From Rhizodiscina lignyota (Eukaryota > Ascomycota > Dothideomycetes > Aulographales > Rhizodiscinaceae), in the NCBI GenBank assembly GCA_010015805.1, contig ML978121.1, positions 1,612,001-1,676,000 of the forward strand: 64,000 nt of DNA, given 5' to 3'. Shown piece after piece: positions 12,201 through 24,295 of the stretch. A program made the position numbers and the translations under genes. The notes below the pieces were generated by a model, which was not told the DNA's origin, ran no database searches, and worked only from the letters and a program-made list of their open reading frames with translations. How positions within the stretch are numbered: the stretch's first letter is position 1; every line of letters starts with the position of its first letter.

Positions 12201-14059
12201 ATGCAACAAACTCTACTTCCTCCAACGAACATCATGGCCAATTGCAGCTTCCGCTTTTGACCGCCTGACAATGTTCCTGCTTTGGCATTGAGCTTAAGAG
12301 ATAAATCGCAAGCGGAGATGAGTGCCTCCAATTCTGCTTTTGAACTTGGGGGTCCTGTTGACTTCAACTTGTTAAAAATCTCCACGTGCTCAAAGACGGT
12401 AAGCTCATCCCATAGCACATTCTTCTGAGGGCAAAGACCAAGGCCACCGGTGCCGTCGACTTCAATGGACCCGCCAGTGACTTCGGTAAGACCAGAGATT
12501 GCATCCAGAGTTGTGCTTTTCCCCGAGCCATTTGCACCAAGAAGGGTAAATATTTGGCCTTGTAATGCCGTGATGGAAAGGTTATTGACCGCTAACACGT
12601 TGGAGGCTTGTCTGCGCCGCAGGCCACAACAAGACCTGAAAACACGATGCCACCATGAGGGCCGATACTCCTTCGTGAATGCTGAGAGCTGAATCGCCTT
12701 CGAGGGATCATCGGGGTGGAAATTCAATTTCCTCTCTTTCGAAGCTGTGCCGTACAGGGTGCGTTCCATGTATGCTCCGAGTAGAGGAAATACAAGGGTT
12801 TGGACCATAAAGAATATCCACAAAGCAATGCCTGGAAGCTGCCACGGACTGTCTGGAGCCCCTTTGGTCAAGTCTGCTGGCAAGCTCTGCCGTTCCCAGC
12901 GGGCCATCCAGATAATCATCAGTGTATAGTTCATTGGTGGGAAGAGAAGGCCAATTATGGCAACCGCACCGCTGGACCTAGGCGTGATTACTTGAGAGAT
13001 AATGGCAAGTACAATGGATACGATTGTCACAGTAATCCCCGAGAGTTGGGCTCGTTTAAAGAGGCTGCCACCAAAGACAGAGAAACTTGAGAGTGAAAGG
13101 CCGGCAAGGAGATTTGTCACGATAGTAATTCCGTATGAAGTGGACTCAAAGGCCTGGAACTTCAAGGTGACGCCCATAACTAACCACGACGGGAGGTAAA
13201 TGATGTCGAATGCTAGATGTGTTGACAAGAGCCTCGCAGCCTGGGTATGCCAGGTTTTCCTGTTCGGCGTCATCGCATCGATGAGTTGCGATAGTGCAAG
13301 TTCGCGTTCGGAAGCCATCGAGCCAGTGAGATGGTAGACGATGCCCACGATGCCAATGTAGAGTGTGACCCCAAGAAACCGGATGAGAGCCTGCATATAT
13401 AGTCGCCTAATGTCATCATCTCTTTCTTTTGAAGTTTCGCTTGTGAATGGATATTGCTCCACAGTACTTGGAAGAGAAGCACCGCTCAGACCAGCAATAG
13501 CAGAATCAATCGCGTTTTGGAACGGAAGGATGTAGATCTCAGCATCATTGTTGGTCTCATCCACGTAGATCTTGGTTCCGAAATAACCATCGGCTCGGAT
13601 TGTGTAGTTCCAACGACCGCCGGTCCCTTCGTCTGGGGATGCATTGAAGCTCACGGCACCGTAGCACGCCGTGGTCCCTCGCAAAGAACTCCGACATATT
13701 CGTAGCAGATCAGTGTCCGACTGTAGAATCTGAATGTCCTTCCCGGCGTCCCGCGCCGCACCCGACACCTGGTTTATCACACTCTCAATCCGCCCTCCAG
13801 TATGGCCATTGTGAACAAATGCAACCGTCTGTCGCGTCGCATCGGCCGCGCGAAGGGCGTCTGGGAAGCTTCGAAGCCGCGTCGCAGAACCGATGCCGAA
13901 GTCAGAAGGAGGGACGAAGAGGTTTTTCGCATAGGTTATGAAGAAGGTGAATAGAATTGGAAGCAGAATCGCTCGAAGAATGGTGGCGAACCAATGCCGC
14001 TGGACGACTATAATGAGCGTCTTCCGCGTCAAGGTCCACGTCTGTCGCGTAAACCCCAT
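9227..14059 (-). CDS. Full-size ABCA-type ABC transporter, intronless
   Basis: A single open frame of about 1610 codons. I start it at the ATG giving MGFTRQTWTL; the frame extends eight codons further upstream but without another ATG. The layout is that of the ABCA family: one N-terminal membrane helix, a long soluble loop, a membrane block, nucleotide-binding domain 1, then the same again. Domain 1 has Walker A GANGSGKST near residue 507, signature LSGGQKRKL near 595 and a Walker B ending CCIDE. Domain 2 has Walker A GPNGAGKST near 1275, signature LSGGNKRKL near 1376 and LLLDEPSSGMD. Both ATP sites look intact, so this is probably an active transporter. ABCA proteins generally move lipids or sterols. 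It is transcribed away from the HECT ligase gene. Confidence 0.93.
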   Translation of the reverse strand: MGFTRQTWTLTRKTLIIVVQRHWFATILRAILLPILFTFFITYAKNLFVPPSDFGIGSATRLRSFPDALRAADATRQTVAFVHNGHTGGRIESVINQVSGAARDAGKDIQILQSDTDLLRICRSSLRGTTACYGAVSFNASPDEGTGGRWNYTIRADGYFGTKIYVDETNNDAEIYILPFQNAIDSAIAGLSGASLPSTVEQYPFTSETSKERDDDIRRLYMQALIRFLGVTLYIGIVGIVYHLTGSMASERELALSQLIDAMTPNRKTWHTQAARLLSTHLAFDIIYLPSWLVMGVTLKFQAFESTSYGITIVTNLLAGLSLSSFSVFGGSLFKRAQLSGITVTIVSIVLAIISQVITPRSSGAVAIIGLLFPPMNYTLMIIWMARWERQSLPADLTKGAPDSPWQLPGIALWIFFMVQTLVFPLLGAYMERTLYGTASKERKLNFHPDDPSKAIQLSAFTKEYRPSWWHRVFRSCCGLRRRQASNVLAVNNLSITALQGQIFTLLGANGSGKSTTLDAISGLTEVTGGSIEVDGTGGLGLCPQKNVLWDELTVFEHVEIFNKLKSTGPPSSKAELEALISACDLSLKLNAKAGTLSGGQKRKLQLAMMFVGGSRVCCIDEVSSGLDPLSRRKIWDILLRERGVRTLLFTTHFLDEAQLISDHIAILSKGNLKAEGSAVELCEKLGGGYRVRLPRKLDINHHGLAFIQRTTVGEEVIYQLGDSAHAASFVAALDAQHVYDYQVTGPTIEDVFLKLAEEVQENYALETARVVVKAAENGKLSPTSLTELDKASAEDSEHDTTFQLYTGNGTTMLRQSWILFRKRITILRQNYLPYLFAVIIPVIAAGLVTFFLHNFHGQNCSPESQVSEGSETGLNTGNLIDLLIPFGPPSGQLSQGALAKEFALNISEFHTVDSLDDFNGFIKQRYANVTPGGFFLGNSSDSTPTFAYVGNWQVATALLTQNLLNNILTRVPVVATFRSFALPLASKAGDTLQLILYFGLAMSASPGFFALYPTVERLRNVRALHYSNGIRAGPLFLAYTAFDFLFVLLISALVTIIWVATSDVWYAPGYLFVVFFLYGLTSILLSYCVSLFVSSQLAAFAFAAGGQAVFFLIYFITFMCIVTYVPATQIDHDILIAQYVIGIFFPSGNLLRSLLLTLNEFSTLCRGDQKASYPGAFSVYGSPILYLILQAAVLFTFLVWWDSGYKPAWLIRSKDRAVDEEEKPYPQDADVVAEVARVKDSNDGLRVLHLTKSFGSNTAVNDISFGVQHSETFALLGPNGAGKSTTISLIRGDLRPSRSHGHTGGDVFVEGTSILAHRAAARSHLGVCPQFDAMDTMTCEEHLRFYARARGVPDVEHNVRAIIEAVGLQAFSTRMAAALSGGNKRKLSLAIALMGNPSVLLLDEPSSGMDAASKRIMWRTLEAVSGGRSLVITTHSLEEAEYLADRVGIMAGRMLALGNTEQLRKRYGDAFHVHVVLKGAPHVSDEEAERVKRWIKENIKGALTEDRVFHGQLRFSVPNKGADASFEGGDEEIKSAAPAGISIAGLFSLLEKNKEDLGFEYYSVSQATLDQVFLAVVTQHDVQEEGHAHEQKAKGIGFLQNTRKLWPSR

Positions 14060-15166
14060 TTTGCGATTGCGTCGCCAACGCAACGCAAAAGAGCTTCGCG
14101 GTTCACGATGCCCTGGGGCCTCCGATATGAAACGTGGAGGAGCCGTCTCAAGAGCTGCTAGGGTTGGATGGACGAGATTCTTGAGATGTGGAAGGAAACG
14201 TGGTAAAGCGACTCGATTGCATCGCAGACGGGTTAAAGATACAATGTTAGCAACACAATGTCATGAGAAAGTAAGCATTAGAGCACATATGTACATTGAA
14301 GATAGAGAAACGCTCAAAGTCAAAGATGGAAGGAGCTTCAGATGTGGAGCATTGAGAGCAAGGAAGGGTGTTTCCGCCCATCAAGATGCGCGTTACACAT
14401 CGACCTCCTCCCACGCGTTCGCACTCGTCGCATTGCTCAGCCAATTACCCGGATGCCTCTGTGCCGAGCACTCAGCCTCCAACGATGTTAGAGGATTCGA
14501 CAAAAGAGTGTCATGATGGGAGCGGTTGGAGCTTTGTAGATAATCTGCATGTTCAAAAATCTCCGTACTGGGGGAGAGACCCAGAGACGGAGATGGGGCT
14601 GAAATTGCGGCCGTGGGCGATCGGTGTGGCGTCAGAGCTGGAACATGCAATCGCATTCCTTGGGCGTACTATGCTTGGTGGTACACACTTAGCCTGCCTT
14701 TCCACCGATGCGCTCAAACCCACGCACAGCTGCTGTGATAAGCTAAGCTAACATCTGCTTCGAGAGGTCAATTAGCAGTGCGAGCCTTGGAGGTTGAGCA
14801 GATGCCAAGGCCGGAGATAGCCGGCATTTGAGCGAAGTATCCACACGAGCTCTCTTGACTAAAGTTGAGCAACACATCGAAGCTCTTGGAAATATTACCG
14901 CCCCGACACAGCACGCCGCACGCTGCGAAACTTGCTCTCTCTTCGGCCTATTCCTGTGGCAAACGCCATTCTCAAACACTGCCGAAAACCTTCCCTGTTC
15001 CGCGAACCCTTCCTCTTCGCCTCTGTTTTCCAACGCCCTGGCCTCGCAATAGGCCGATAGCTCTTTCGTCATGCCACCGCCTTGAAACAATCTCGTCTGT
15101 GACATCTTGTCATTTTTAAAGCACCACGAAGATATCAACAAAGGCGAGAGAGGAAACACAGATAAA
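14060..15166. other. Bidirectional intergenic region
   Basis: This is 1.1 kb between the divergent ABC transporter and HECT ligase genes and must contain both promoters. The frames in it (up to 192 codons) show no known motif. A CT-rich stretch around 14930-15080 precedes the ligase start. Confidence 0.5.
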
Positions 15167-18100
15167 ATGTTCCAAACATTCACCGGCTCGTCGCGGCGGC
15201 CGCGTCAAGTCAATCTCTCTGGACGAAATCCGAACCCGTTTGCGACTTTGGGAAATGCTTCCGGCTCTCAGGCAGCTCTTGCCAGTGCACAACAGGAGAG
15301 GGAGAGGAGACAGCGTGAGCGTGAGCGACAAAATGCGGCGAAGTTGATACAGCGAAGCTGGAGAGGGGCAACATGTCGGAATGCCGTCAACCAGTCTCTG
15401 AGGGCAGAGTGGGATGCCGCAGAACTTCATAATTCTGACAGCAGCGCTGAAAATGAACTGCAACAACTTCGGAGGTTATTACGGTTCTTCAGTCCCCGAA
15501 ACAAGGCAGATATTCAAAGACTACAAGGGTGGGCGTCACGGCACCTGAAGCACGTCCAGGATCGCACCACGAATCCTGCGGCTGGCCCATGGCCAATGAC
15601 ATACTTGCGGCTTGAGAAGACTTCATTAGCTGCGCTGGAGCGGATTTCGCGAGAGGGGATCGATGACACTGTGGACATTCTTCTACAATTGCTCGTATTT
15701 CTGACCAACCATGGGCCGGACAGGAACTTGCAGCAAGCCCTGCGGTATTTCTCCGTCGTGCGAGAGGTCACTGAATACTTCATCAAGACAAACCATGAGC
15801 CGATCTCTTCCATACTGAACGCCACTACAGCCCCTCTTCGCAAGATCACAGCCAGAACGTTATACTCGTACGAAGCCTTTGCGTGCCGTTACCTTGCTTC
15901 ACAAAGCCTGTTATCACCATGGTATCTTCAAAAACTATTACCGACCATTGCTGACAAGGTCAACTATAAACTTCTTGCCAGCGCTCTAGCAGCAGTCGTC
16001 AGGAGTCCCCGGCTTGAGGAGTATCCAGAACTGACAGATAGCCGAACAAGGCTGTCTCTTCTCAGCTTCTTCATTTACTTCCATCGACATACTCACAATT
16101 TCGGATCATCAGAGCCGTACTCGTCCAGTCAAGATTTCGTCACTGTTGCGTCCGTTCTACTTGGCTCCATTGCGGATGACTTTGATCTGGACGAGCCTCT
16201 ACCAGATGAAGTGGATTTCTCGACACGAAGAAGCTCATCACAAAGAGAGCACGTTTCTGACAGCTTTATAAAGGAGCAGATTCGCTCATTAGTTCAAAGA
16301 GAGAATGTTGGAGCGCTGCTGAGAATGACGGGCCAGTCATCCTCGTCTCCCAACAACTCATCAGCTACTCGCGACGATGGCGCTAGACAACTGGCCATAT
16401 ATGCGCTTTCACTGCTTCGATTCTTCCCGAGGCACGCGGACGAGATTCGCATGTGGCTCTTCCGAGGCTCTTCCCAATCGTCTACTCCGGCGATCAAATA
16501 TTTTTGGAGTGCCTCAAGGGATACCGAAGTATTTCGTGCGATATACCATGACTCGAGGGCCGCTATGAAACTGCTCAAAGACCCGTCAAGCGTACAGAAA
16601 CAAGATTACCAGCCCCCTACATCGTCTTCTAGGCCATCTGAATCCCTACGCGATGATTGGAGGGTAATTCTGGTGTTCCTCGAGCTGTACACTTTCGTCT
16701 TGAAGGTCATGGACGACGACGAATTCTTCTCGGCTTCGAATGTCATTACAAATCGTGGGGCGGATGAATCAAGCAGTGTGCGGGACAATGCGCTCCCACT
16801 CGATGATGTCAAAGAACTCTCCGTCTTCCTCAAAAATCTGGGTTTCACAATGTATTTTAATGCGGCTCAAATCGTCGAGGATAATGATGCGCGAGAGGCT
16901 CCTGCAACCCTTAGCAGTTACTTCAATACGTCAAATGCCGGCATGTTCGAGCCCGCTCCGGAGACCAAGAGAAGCAGCCCTAGCGGTCCGTCAATTGGGG
17001 GTATCTCCGGAATGAGCATCGACTATATGAAGGGTCTCGTCACCGGCCTGTTGCGCATGATCTACGAGCGCGATTCCAGGCGAAAGTTTCTACCGCCAGA
17101 TCATTGGCTGCTCACTTCGCGACTGGACATGGACGGATTTATTCCAGCTGTCGTAACAGAGGAGGAGAGCCGCAACAAAGTCCGAACGGAAGACGATGAG
17201 GATGTGGAAGAGGACGAAGAAGAAGATGTTCTAGGACCTGACTCGGATCTTATTGGATCTACTCGTGTGCGCCAAATCCGAGCTCAAGAGCGTCTTCGAC
17301 GACAGCAGAGAAAAGCATCGCGGAGGAGGTACTTGCAAGCTGTGGCGCCTAGACTAGAGATATTACAGAATATGCCGTTCGTCATTCCGTTTACAACAAG
17401 AGTACAAATCTTCCGCGAGTTTGTACGCCTTGATCAAGTGAGTTGTTACCCCATATCATCTCTGCGTCGAACGCTAACAGGCTGTAGTATAAGCGGAGGG
17501 ATGGCTTAGTGGACCCGGAATTATGGCGCTTGTCTATGAACCAAGATATGCAGCGTCGCAACCAGCTAGCTGACCACCATGCTTCGATTAGGAGGGGACA
17601 TGAATTCGAGGATGCATATACAGAGTTATATGAGCTGAAAGAGAAGCTGAAAGAGCCCATCCAAGTCAGCTTTGTCGACAAGTTTGGGCAAATCGAAGCC
17701 GGTATCGACGGTGGTGGTGTGACGAAAGAGTTCTTAACAAGCGTAACGAGCCAAGCCTTCAGCCCATGCGAAGGTCTCAACATGTTTTCGGAAAATGAGC
17801 ATCATCTCCTCTTCCCAAATCCTTCTGCGGTTGAGGAGAAGAAGGAGCTGCTGAGGCAATCCGGATTTCGCGAGAATAGTCCGGAATTCCGGGAGGAGGT
17901 CAACGAATTACTACGACGCTACGAATTTCTTGGCCGTGTGATAGGGAAGTGCCTTTATGAAGGCATTCTGGTTGACATACACTTTGCTGGATTCTTCCTG
18001 CTAAAGTGGGCACTCACTGGGGGCGAAGGCAGTGCGCCGAATGAGTCTGGGTACCGCGCCAATATAAATGATCTTCGTGATCTTGATGAAGCTCTCTATC

Positions 18101-18831
18101 AAGGCCTGGTAAGTTTTGCTCAAATCAAACATATGCAATGAACTAATACATCGCAGCTTCAGCTCAAGCGCTACCCCGGTAAGGTCGATGATTTCTCTCT
18201 CGACTTCACAATAGCCGACACAATCTCCCTCCCTGGCTCCGAGGTAACAAAGACAATTACGAAAGACTTGATATCCGGCGGTTCCTCTATGGCCGTCACA
18301 AACGAAAACCGTCTCATCTACATCTCATACGTCGCACAACACAGGCTCTCCCGACAGCCCTGGCAACAGACAATGGCGTTTCTCCGCGGGCTCTCTTCCA
18401 TGATCCAGCCCTCTTGGCTCAGCATGTTCAATCAGTCTGAACTTCAGACACTCATCGGTGGCACAGCAGCAAGTATTTCTGTCGCTGACCTCAAAGCGAA
18501 CACGCAATATGGTGGTGTCTACCAAATTGGCGATGATGGTTTGCTCCACCCAACCATCGAGCTATTCTGGCGTGTCATGGAGGGTTTCGAGGATAATGAG
18601 CGCAGGGCGGTGCTCAAGTTTGTGACTAGCACGCCGAACGCGCCGCTATTGGGATTCGGAAGCTTGAATCCGAAGTTTAGCATTCGGGATTCTGGCGATG
18701 ACCAAAGCAGGCTGCCGAGCACGAGTACGTGTGTGAACCTGCTGAAGCTACCAAGGTATTCGAACGAGAAGGTGCTGAAGGAGAGGCTGCTTTATGCCGC
18801 TTTTAGTGGTGCTGGATTCGACCTCTCGTAG
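15167..18831 (+). CDS. hul5: HECT-type E3 ubiquitin ligase, Hul5/UBE3C family, two introns
   Basis: The gene encodes about 1188 aa. I start at the second in-frame ATG (MFQTFTGSSRRPRQ), because the basic residues after it are typical of the family start; the frame is open about 20 codons further upstream. An IQ-like motif (AAKLIQRSWRG, residues 57-67) follows, then a long helical middle, an acidic tract near residue 680, and the HECT domain. Introns at 17438-17487 (50 bp) and 18109-18156 (48 bp) keep the frame. The catalytic cysteine is in STSTCVNLLKLP (about Cys1156, 32 residues from the end), the expected place. The HECT N-lobe shows QVSFVDKFGQIEAGIDGGGV. In yeast Hul5 is a proteasome-associated ligase that extends ubiquitin chains. 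Here the gene looks complete. Confidence 0.94.
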
Positions 18832-21800
18832 GTGCTAGGAGTGATAGACGCACAGCAGTGGTAGATAGAAGAAATGATAATTGGCATTGCCATTTGACAG
18901 CTTTAAACAATGAAACGATTGAGCAATGACTTGCTACCTATGCAATGGAGATGCAGTGCTACTTTTAATTTATGAAAATTTATTGAAAATATGGAGGTAG
19001 CTTTCCTCCTATCAAGGCTTGAACTTGGCCTGTGAGATAGAAGGCTAAAAACCTGGAGAGATTTCTTCGCAGAGTGCATGCTGTGCCAGCTTGTACGTGA
19101 TGCCGATTGGATTGGGTGTGAAGCGATGGCTTACGATTCGGCGTTAGCGTCAGCTCTTGCATATTGTGTGCCACGAAACATCGGTCGCCATGTCCCTCTC
19201 CTCCAAGGACTGAAATAACGCCTATTTTCCTTTTGATCCACGGATATCAGTACGGGCACATGCGTCTACACTCAAAGACGCGTCTGTCGCGCTTCAATCT
19301 CCTCGTCTGGCCTTGTGAGGGTCGCAGTTCACCATCTGCCCTGGCGGTGTCTCGGCATCGGAGAATTCGTACGACTACCGGCTTTGTTCTTTGCTCGAGC
19401 GCGCATGCAACACGCGTGTTCCTGCAAGGAAACTGTGCAAAGTCGTGTTTCGAATCCACCTCGATCTCCGCAGCGCGAAGATTACCTGCAAGCACCAGCT
19501 AGTGGCGATGTAAGGGGAGGTGGTGGCGCTCGACACGGAGGACTCCTCGTTGGGATACGACTTCGCAACCCATGGATGAGAGAAGATCTATGACGAACCA
19601 CGCTGGGCGCTCGAAGCGTCAAGGCCTTAGTAGCTTTCGTGGTAGCTCTGATCTGCAGTGTTTTCAGGGGGTCGAAGCCGCCGAGATGGTCGAAAAGACC
19701 TTGGTAAAGGAGGGGGGTGGGTGTCTTATGCGCTGCGGACGTCTGCTAACGTATCGTCTGAGGGTGCCTCGTAGAGCCCGTCCGAGTCTTCAGTTCGGCA
19801 AGAGGGTGAGGACTTGCTCGTAACACCTCATTCTTCTTTCTCCCAGTTTCTATGCCAATGAAAATGCTCCAGCCCATTGTGTAACCTCTTGCGCGCGCAA
19901 GCTTTGGTCGGACACCTTTATCCCTGCTATTGCTCTGATCAGGGCAACAATGAACGCCTACTGTTGTACCACATCAACTATCTTCTTAGCGATATGAAGG
20001 AGGCTTATTTTCAACCGAACAATTTCTCTCTCTCTTTTCTCTTCGGTCGATGTCTTTCATAACGTAATCTCGTCCACCAGTTTGCATTGACAGAACTTGT
20101 GCCAGGAGAGATTTAATTTGAGCCTGGATTTGCTGTCTCGTCATTTGATGAACAAGACAGCATTGAAATGGTTGTGGTCCTTTGTATGACTGGATGGCCT
20201 TTGAAGTGCTCTGCCCACCACCCACAGCATCGTGAGCATACGACGCAGACGCGATTGGACGCGCTAATGCGACATTGTTGGAGATCATCTTGGGTCTGAC
20301 CGTCTCTTCAATTCGAGCATCATTCTGTCTGCGTCAAAGATCGTCATTGAAGAGCGACTGTCTGTTTTCTTTGCACAAGTTATCGGCGTAGTTGTGCACA
20401 ATCTAGGAGCGGCCGTGCACGCTAATTCGGCGCCTGTGGCTTCTATCGGTGCTTCTTTCGACGTCAAAGGTCATTCCTAACTGCTCTGGTTGAAATCAGC
20501 ATCGATTTGACTCTGGAGAGCTCGACCACGCGGTACTCGAAGTCGTCGTTCGCGAGACTGTACCCGCCCGGACTGCACTTGCGAGAGACGGTAGCAGACT
20601 CAGGGGTTCCAAGGACCAGGACGAGTGGATTCGGCGGGCAGGAGGACTCTGGAAACCTTCCTTACAGACGTTATTCGAAAGTCCATTGTTGAAAGGTCAT
20701 CTAGAGGCTGTTTGGGTGCTTCTCGAAGTTCTTGATCAAGAGACGGAGGGTCGACGGGCTGGTTGCCGCATCAAGGGGTGCCGTGGCAAGACGAAAGTTT
20801 GGTACCGAAAGTCCCTAGCTTGCCATTGCTCACCCACGAACCACTGCCTGGGCGCGGCAACAATCCAGAGTGTCCGCTGAGGCGAATTCTGCAAGACATT
20901 TTGGTCTCCGCAGCTGTCATGTGCATTTAGCGTTTGGGGCGTTCTTGAAAAGCAACAATCGCTCGCCTTTGTTGTTTTCTATGCACTGCAGGGGTTGAGG
21001 AATGTAGACGAGAAGGCCATACAAGGACAGGATCATCCGAATTTTGACTCGACAACTCCCGCATACAGACATAAGGAAGAGAACTTGTTGAGCGCTACTC
21101 CATCTGCCATTCGGCTCGCAGCGTCTTTTCCAACGGTGTCTTCCGCGCCGGATTTGGTAGCGAAAAGGCGATTCAGGCGAGCTTAAAAGCCTTCCGCCAA
21201 TCAGGGCAGCGGCATTATTTACGCCTTCGAGGTGACGCTTTGGGGCAGCGTCGAACCATTCCGGATCAAGAGCCGGCCGGGGACGCGGCTTCTGTGTTGA
21301 GATCTCGCGCCTTCCCTGTCTGGGATCTGGAAGTCCCCGTGGACTCATGGTAATCAGTTCTCATGGTGTGCATGTGCAATTGCTCTCTCCATCACTCTGC
21401 AATCCTCTGGCCCTCCCATTCTCAGCGGACCGCAGACCCAGGCAATAAAGCATTTCTCGCTGCCGCTTTCAACTTACGAAATCGGGAATTTTCAACGCAC
21501 TATATATCCACACCGACAACAATACTTTGGAAGTCTGGAAACCCATCCGTTGCTGAGTCCTCTACGTCCGTTCACAGCAACGGCGTCGTCAGAAGACCAA
21601 CGAGCGTCGAGGGATGTCCAACGATAATCAGCCGCCTACCATTCGACAATTTAGCTACAGCAGCTGACAGATCCCTCCTCCGTATTTGTCCATTGAACGC
21701 TGCGTTGATACTAATTCCTGCACGACTGGTCTTCTGGATGCCGCCCGCTACATCCCACTTTCTGCTGGTGTCTGGCTGTGGTCCCGGTCTTTCACAGCCT

Positions 21801-22147
21801 TCGCGCACTTGGGGCCTGGAATATTTTCCTTTCATCATTATCTTCACACTTGCGAAAACCATCAGAGTGATCGTTAACACCTCTAGAAAGGCGGTTGTTC
21901 TGCTTCTCTCCCATTGAGACCTCTATTTTAACCTTCTAGACGGATTGCCTCGTCAGAGTATTAGAGGGCAGAAAACCCCCGAGGAAAGCCATTGAACAGT
22001 CTCACGAGGAACTCGTGTCAGCTCGTCGTGCGTACCACGGTAGCGACTTCGACGAGCTCTTTCCCGGAACTTCCAGCGCTCCCAGAGGCTGACCACTTCG
22101 CCCTCCCTCCGACACTTCAACGGTACTCCGTACTTCACTACTTCCAC
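18832..22147. other. Long gene-poor region upstream of velvet gene
   Basis: About 3.3 kb with no recognisable gene. Several frames of 60-184 codons exist; the most protein-like are on the plus strand around 20260-20480 and 20489-20880 (for example LKGHLEAVWVLLEVLDQETEG), but I could not place them in any family or join them convincingly. The stretch nearest the velvet gene probably holds its promoter and 5' leader. Long leaders are common for fungal developmental regulators. Confidence 0.4.
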
Positions 22148-24295
22148 ATGTCCTACTTTACTCCTCACGGGTACGACCATGGCGACTTCACCACATGGCC
22201 GCCGATGCCGGAACCGCTGCGAAGGTACGCTAGGTTGCAACAGAACCTTTCCGTCATAGTCCTAGGAAAAGAGAAGAAACTGACAGAGTTTCTCAGTGAA
22301 TTCATCACCCTCAGTATTAAACAGCAGCCTCGGCAGGCACTAGTAGCAGCTCCTAAGAAGGAGAAGGGTAAGTAGCTGCGGATTGGAAAGTTAGAATGGA
22401 TGAGACTGACAACGGATCAGCACGAAAGCCAATAGATCCTCCTGTCGTCGTTCAGATGCAAGTCCAGAGACAAGCAGATGCCACGCAGTACGTTCATGCA
22501 CGATCACAGATGCTTACGAACACCGCCTAACATTAACCTGTAGGATGTTCCTTCACAATCCATTCCTCTTCGTCGTCGCAACGTTGGCGTATGAGAACGG
22601 TCAAAGTGTTGCTGGACAAGGCAGCCAACGCCTCATTGGAAGAACAACATCTTCGCTACATCGGCTGAAAGACATTGATGAGCTGGGTAACTGGGGAGAT
22701 GGTTCGTGTTACGTTCCACAGCGCTAGTCCTCTGCAAGCTAACATGAGGTGCAGATGGTGGGTTCTTTGTCTTTGGTGACCTTTCTGTCACTGTCACGGG
22801 CAGATATCGACTTTGCTTCAGTTTATTTGAACTCGATAAGTTCGTCTTCTCCACAGCGCTCATCGAACCAGTTCTTACAATAGCAACAGGGACGAAGGGG
22901 TAGTAACCCCTCTGCAATCGATACAATCTGGCGTGTTTGATGGTTAGTGCTAGGACCTTTGAGGATATGCGTTCGATAAAATAGTAATTAATATCCTTTA
23001 GTTGTCACTTCCAGAGACTATCTCGGTCTGGACGAGTCTACAAATCTGACGAAAGCATTTGCGGATCAGGGCGTTCGACTGAGGCTAAGGAAAGAAGTTC
23101 GAACCGTCGGGTATGAATGTAGTTTACCTATGATAGCTGTAGCTGACTGGTGTATAGGATGCAGCAATCTCGTCGAGGAACGAGGAGTACTTTGGACACT
23201 GACGATCGAAACATACTCCCCAAAGTGGATGATTCACCCAGCGAAAACAAGCTAAAACGACCTGGCTCCGATAGCCCGCGCCCTGCGAAACGTATGAAAT
23301 CAGAATTTGGCCCAATGTTCCCGGGCGTGAAAAACAATACGCGGGGTTGGGGCGCATTTAGGAGAGAGGATATGGAGACATGGTGTGGAGCTGAGGAAAG
23401 GACTTCGTTTGCAATCGCATCGCCAATGGCGCTGGACCAGAGATCCTCCAATCCTTTTGCGTATTCGGCTTCGAACATGTTCACGGGCAGGCCATATACG
23501 CCACCACATCTGCCCAGTATCACCCAACCAATGGCAGCAATGCCAACGCCAGCGCCAACAGACTGGCAACGAAATGAGGCTGCACCCCAGAGACCACTCC
23601 AACCTGGATTCAATACTAACGTACTTTCTTCACCTAACATGGCCATGCAGTCAGGCAGTATCGTTCATCCTTCGTTGTCGGGACAGCCCCATCACGAGCA
23701 GAACCAGTATCAACCGAGCTCTGTGTTTGAATCTCCACCAACCTTTACTCGTCAACAGCCTGTTCGCACCCCGCAAAGATCCTTCGTACAGCCACAAGGC
23801 ATACCTCCCTCGCCGCCATATACCTCGCATCAAAATCGACAATTTCATTTTGGGGCCAGTCCTGCACGCCATCCGTATGGTGAATCCAGCAGAATGCAGA
23901 CGGGCTATTTCGACAACGTTTCTCGTGCACCGGACCCTTTGGTGGCAGATCAGAGGCCACAGGGCACAGAAGAGGCTCTTCAAGCTCTTGCAAGCGCGTC
24001 GGAGCAGCGGCCGTATCTAGCACAATCTGGCATCGGCGGCAACGATATACCTGGGGCTTTGGGCGAACCTGTGACTCTAGGCGCGTCTCAGCAATCCGGA
24101 GCTACCACTTTCGATGGCCAACACCCTATGGCTTCTGCGCAGCACGTTCAGAACTCCCTGCCGCAAGTGAGGAACACATATCAGATTCCCGGGATGGCTG
24201 GCATGGGTTTTGAGGCTGCGCCTGGTCATCAGCTACAACAGAATTTCCGCTCTGCAGCTGCTCCAACGTCGCTCAACTGGGCTGGGATGCCGTAG
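22148..24295 (+). CDS. Velvet-domain developmental regulator (VosA-like), six introns
   Basis: Seven short exons join in frame (22148-22367, 22421-22487, 22544-22686, 22755-22839, about 22890-22942, 23002-23110, 23158-24295), giving roughly 604 aa. The velvet fold is clear: [13 protein letters not shown], then [59 protein letters not shown] and [17 protein letters not shown] basic cluster (RPAKRMK) that could be a nuclear signal follows, then a long Gln/Pro-rich disordered tail. Velvet at the N-terminus plus a long tail resembles VosA more than VelB or VelC. Such proteins bind DNA as dimers and control sporulation and secondary metabolism. The start is uncertain: the frame is open upstream without ATG. 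The fifth exon may begin 6 bp earlier, at 22884. Confidence 0.85.

Noticed and set aside
13938-14516. 192-codon plus-strand frame
   Set aside because: Antisense to the ABC transporter start and running into the promoter; Arg-rich, no motif.
21363-21917. 184-codon plus-strand frame before the velvet gene
   Set aside because: No recognisable domain and an overlapping minus frame of similar quality; treated as leader or spacer.
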